In this document: one piece after another, positions 22,001 through 23,210 of the stretch
Position numbering within the stretch: the stretch's first letter is position 1
Layout: every line of letters begins with the position of its first letter
NCBI GenBank assembly: GCA_013041945.1
Contig: JABDRC010000026.1
Span: 1-23,210 of the forward strand
DNA: 23,210 bases
Direction of reading: 5' to 3'
DNA from: Halobacteria archaeon
Lineage (GTDB): Bacteria > Pseudomonadota > Gammaproteobacteria > UBA9214
Made by a program: the position numbers and the translations under genes
Notes under the pieces: model-generated
The model's database searches: none
Seen by the model: only the letters and a program-made list of their open reading frames with translations
What the model was told of the DNA's origin: nothing

Positions 22001-23210
22001 GCCCCGATCCGGGTACAGAGCACATCAAGCACCGCTTCATTGCTGAGTGTTCCGGGCAGTGCATCGACCATGCGCGTGATTTCCATTGCGCAGTCGCGCA
22101 GTACTTCGCAGCCGATGGGGCCGACTGCTTTTTGCTCTTCGTAAAGCGCACCGAACCATGTATACAGGCCGTCCGCCAGGCGGCTGATGGCCGTCATCTC
22201 GGCGGATTCTGAAATTCCGGACAGGGTGTGCAGCGCGCGATACAGGGAATCGCTTACATGTCCCGGCGCTTCGAACAACTCCACCCATTCGTCCAGTGCC
22301 TGCAGATGTTCACGACATTCGTTGGTGAAGATCTCGGTCAGTGACGTTTCATCATCGTCCACGTCATGGATGGAAGCCTCAGCCCCGGCTGCATCCTGTG
22401 GTACCGCAGACGACACGACCACCTGACCGCCATTGGCAAGCTGTGCAGCCTGTTCCATCATCTCCTGCACATCCACAGCTGGCGCCTGACCGGTGCGAAT
22501 CTGGTCCAGCATCTGCGACAGCACCTCCGGCACCCTGCCCATGAACCTGAACATGCTCGCACTCTGCTGAATGACGCCGTCGGTCAGCCGGGTGAAGACC
22601 AGCTCCACGATCCAGCAGAACTCGCCGATGCGCATGGCACCCGCCATGCGACCGCTGCCCTTCATGGTATGAAAACTGCGCTGCAACTCGGCAATGAGAT
22701 CCCTGTTTTCAGGCTGCGTAATCCACGCCGGTATGGATACCGAAATCTTGTTAAACTCGTCTGTCGCCTCTTCCAGGAAGATATCGACAATCTCCTGATC
22801 GGCGTCATCGCCCAGCACCGGGAAATTCTCTGCAACGACAACCGGCAGCTGTTCGATGCCGGGCGCTGCTTCCGCCGGACCCGCGGTTTCCCCTGCGAGG
22901 GACGGCCCTTCCCCGTGCATGTCATGGGTAGCTGCCTCAGCCCCGGCTGCATCCTGCGGTACCGCAGACGACACGACCACCTGACCGCCATTGGCAAGCT
23001 GTGCAGCCTGCTCCATCATCTCCTGCACATCAGCTTCTGGCGCGCGACCGGTGCGGATCTGGTCCAGCAGCTGGGACAGCACTTCCGGCACCCTGCCCAT
23101 GAACCTGAACATGCCGGCACTCTGCTGAATGACGCCATCGGTGAGCCGGGTGAAGACCAGCTCCACGATCCAGCAGAACTCGCCGATGCGCATGGCACCC
23201 GCCATGCGGC
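19048..23210 (-). CDS. chpA: Chp/Pil-type hybrid CheA histidine kinase (N-terminus beyond right edge)
   Basis: About 1386 C-terminal residues are visible. The frame runs past 23210, and the first ATG (23205) lies inside an HPt domain, so the start is outside. Order: HPt 1 (cut before its His); HPt 2 with SFHTMKGSGRMAG (His codon 22669-22671); an HPt-like module with ALHTLSGISE (His 22228-22230); HPt with QLHTLKGSARM (His 21478-21480); a long acidic Ala/Glu/Pro linker (about 21450-20920); a dimerisation helix region; the kinase with N box HMLRNSVAHG, G1 ADDGAGM, GRGVGLDVV and G2 GKGTIF; a CheW domain; and a receiver domain with VVDDS and the acceptor Asp in LLDIEMPRMDG. All key kinase residues are present. 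It should phosphorylate PilG/PilH-type regulators of type IV pili and its own receiver. HPt 1 and 2 are a fresh tandem duplication. Confidence 0.93.
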   Translation of the reverse strand, partial: RMAGAMRIGEFCWIVELVFTRLTDGVIQQSAGMFRFMGRVPEVLSQLLDQIRTGRAPEADVQEMMEQAAQLANGGQVVVSSAVPQDAAGAEAATHDMHGEGPSLAGETAGPAEAAPGIEQLPVVVAENFPVLGDDADQEIVDIFLEEATDEFNKISVSIPAWITQPENRDLIAELQRSFHTMKGSGRMAGAMRIGEFCWIVELVFTRLTDGVIQQSASMFRFMGRVPEVLSQMLDQIRTGQAPAVDVQEMMEQAAQLANGGQVVVSSAVPQDAAGAEASIHDVDDDETSLTEIFTNECREHLQALDEWVELFEAPGHVSDSLYRALHTLSGISESAEMTAISRLADGLYTWFGALYEEQKAVGPIGCEVLRDCAMEITRMVDALPGTLSNEAVLDVLCTRIGALPPVEHQPPAVVISPVGFPDAAPAEETVAEELVFTDDKIAGVDEAEALPEPLADEGSPEEYIAELPAELLDGLGHVEDAGPGDAGETVCVSDAAAADDETQVDTPAETLEEPAAPVEAATGSQHDVYTDVDPALFEIFVEEATEIMDASEATLRAWSDEPGNHDLMAEFQRQLHTLKGSARMVDLMPIGDLSHAVESVMTEIAENRVQSKPELFGMLADSHDRLADMLDQVKNHQPVTPATGLEAGLQAIISDGEVAGTTTGPATATVSGDAPEAGGATPAVVEDDDSRLVDEQPEGQTVAEEGGITTEPVTAVGEPAHADEEPAGEAIADEPVALPEAEVQDEEPVPPAPVRPRGRNVSPPRLVIDRDQQTKVRGEQVKVQSETLDNMVNHAGEINIFRARMEKQISDYRFNLAELDQTISRLRDQLRKLEMETEAQILYRHEQESDVRNQDFDPLEMDRYSNLQQLSRSLMESISDLRSLQELMESTTRDSETLLLQQSRVSTELQENLIRTRMIPFVSLSPRLRRIARQSARQLDKKVEVNLLGEDGEMDRAVLERIVAPLEHMLRNSVAHGIELPRVRKESGKPVSGRIDIGFERDGGEIVLRIADDGAGMNIDAIRSRAIERELIPKGSDLPDDDVIQFVLQTGFSTASEVTQISGRGVGLDVVNSEVKQLGGSLHIESEAGKGTIFTVRLPYTLAINQGMLVSAGDETFCVPLASVEGVVRFYPEEIRECYSDGHQLFEYGGNEYRLKHLGSLLETGGMSLPGEREQVPVLLIRAGEKRIGFHVESLQGIREVVIKPVGPQLSLVDSISGATILGDGRVVMILDMVAVSRRETSVQAAAGTARSAQRDSKLVVMVVDDSITVRKVTTRLLERNGYKVVTAKDGVDAMGMLQESVPDIMLLDIEMPRMDGFELATHMRNDDTLRHVPIIMITSRTGDKHRERARQIGVQHYLGKPYQETDLLDSIHEIIGVTQAVSAT
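22376..23210 (-). repeat. 558-bp in-frame tandem duplication of an HPt module in chpA
   Basis: Positions 22376-22650 and 22934-23208 align without gaps at a constant offset of 558 bp (186 codons), with about 16 mismatches in 275 bp by my count. Similarity begins near 22361 and runs off the right edge, so the full extent and any further copies are unknown. The segment between the copies encodes the linker and the N-terminal half of HPt 2. Confidence 0.92.

Overview
The window looks like chromosomal housekeeping DNA of a GC-rich gammaproteobacterium, probably a Chromatiales-like or related free-living lineage. Three things suggest this. The fructose-bisphosphate aldolase is the class II Calvin-cycle subtype. 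The run tkt-gap-pgk-pyk-fba sits next to metK-ahcY-metF. The bioA-rsmE pair abuts a Chp/Pil-type CheA cluster, a neighbourhood that from memory resembles the Pseudomonas bioA/rsmE/chp region. No RuBisCO or phosphoribulokinase lies inside the window, so autotrophy is suggested but not shown.

Left part (1-4138, all minus strand). At the left edge is the N-terminus of an exported protein (1-164). Upstream of it is a perfect CRP/Vfr-type palindrome at class II spacing from a TATAAA -10. Next comes a six-TM PAS-PAS-GGDEF-EAL protein (439-3258) with intact cyclase, I-site and phosphodiesterase residues, then a 198-aa membrane-anchored conserved hypothetical (3464-4060). A 76-bp inverted-repeat element (4063-4138) lies against the start codon of the hypothetical gene.

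Central carbon block (4194-11294, all minus). Transcription order is tkt, gap, pgk, pyk, fba, which covers the non-oxidative pentose/Calvin regeneration step and lower glycolysis/gluconeogenesis. fba ends in a strong intrinsic terminator. A second GC-rich terminator lies between tkt and gap, and a large cruciform-type hairpin lies between gap and pgk, so expression is probably stepped and not uniform. Upstream of tkt is a 372-bp gap with a promoter, a stem and a U7 terminator, which could be a small RNA or an attenuated leader.

SAM/methyl-cycle block (11667-18422). A thioredoxin-like protein (minus) is divergent from metK-ahcY-metF-bioA-rsmE (plus). MetK makes SAM. BioA uses SAM as amino donor and RsmE uses it as methyl donor. 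AhcY clears S-adenosylhomocysteine, and MetF supplies methyl-THF to remake methionine. The gaps before metF and before bioA are filled by dispersed-type repeats: a 12-bp inverted repeat with ACTTGCC tandem units, an inverted pair of roughly 70-85-bp modules with 9-bp CACAGAGAA tandem copies, and a GTCATTCCCGC palindrome. Neither gene keeps an obvious Shine-Dalgarno sequence.

Right part (18554-23210, minus). chpA (N-terminus beyond the right edge) is followed by chpC. The visible ChpA has four HPt or HPt-like modules, a CheA kinase core, a CheW domain and a receiver domain. Its two outermost HPt modules are a recent in-frame 558-bp tandem duplication, about 94% identical at DNA level by eye. 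I see no mobile-element genes, CRISPR, tRNA or rRNA. No clearly novel multi-gene system is evident; the most unusual items are the ChpA HPt amplification, the tkt leader and the repeat-filled gene leaders.
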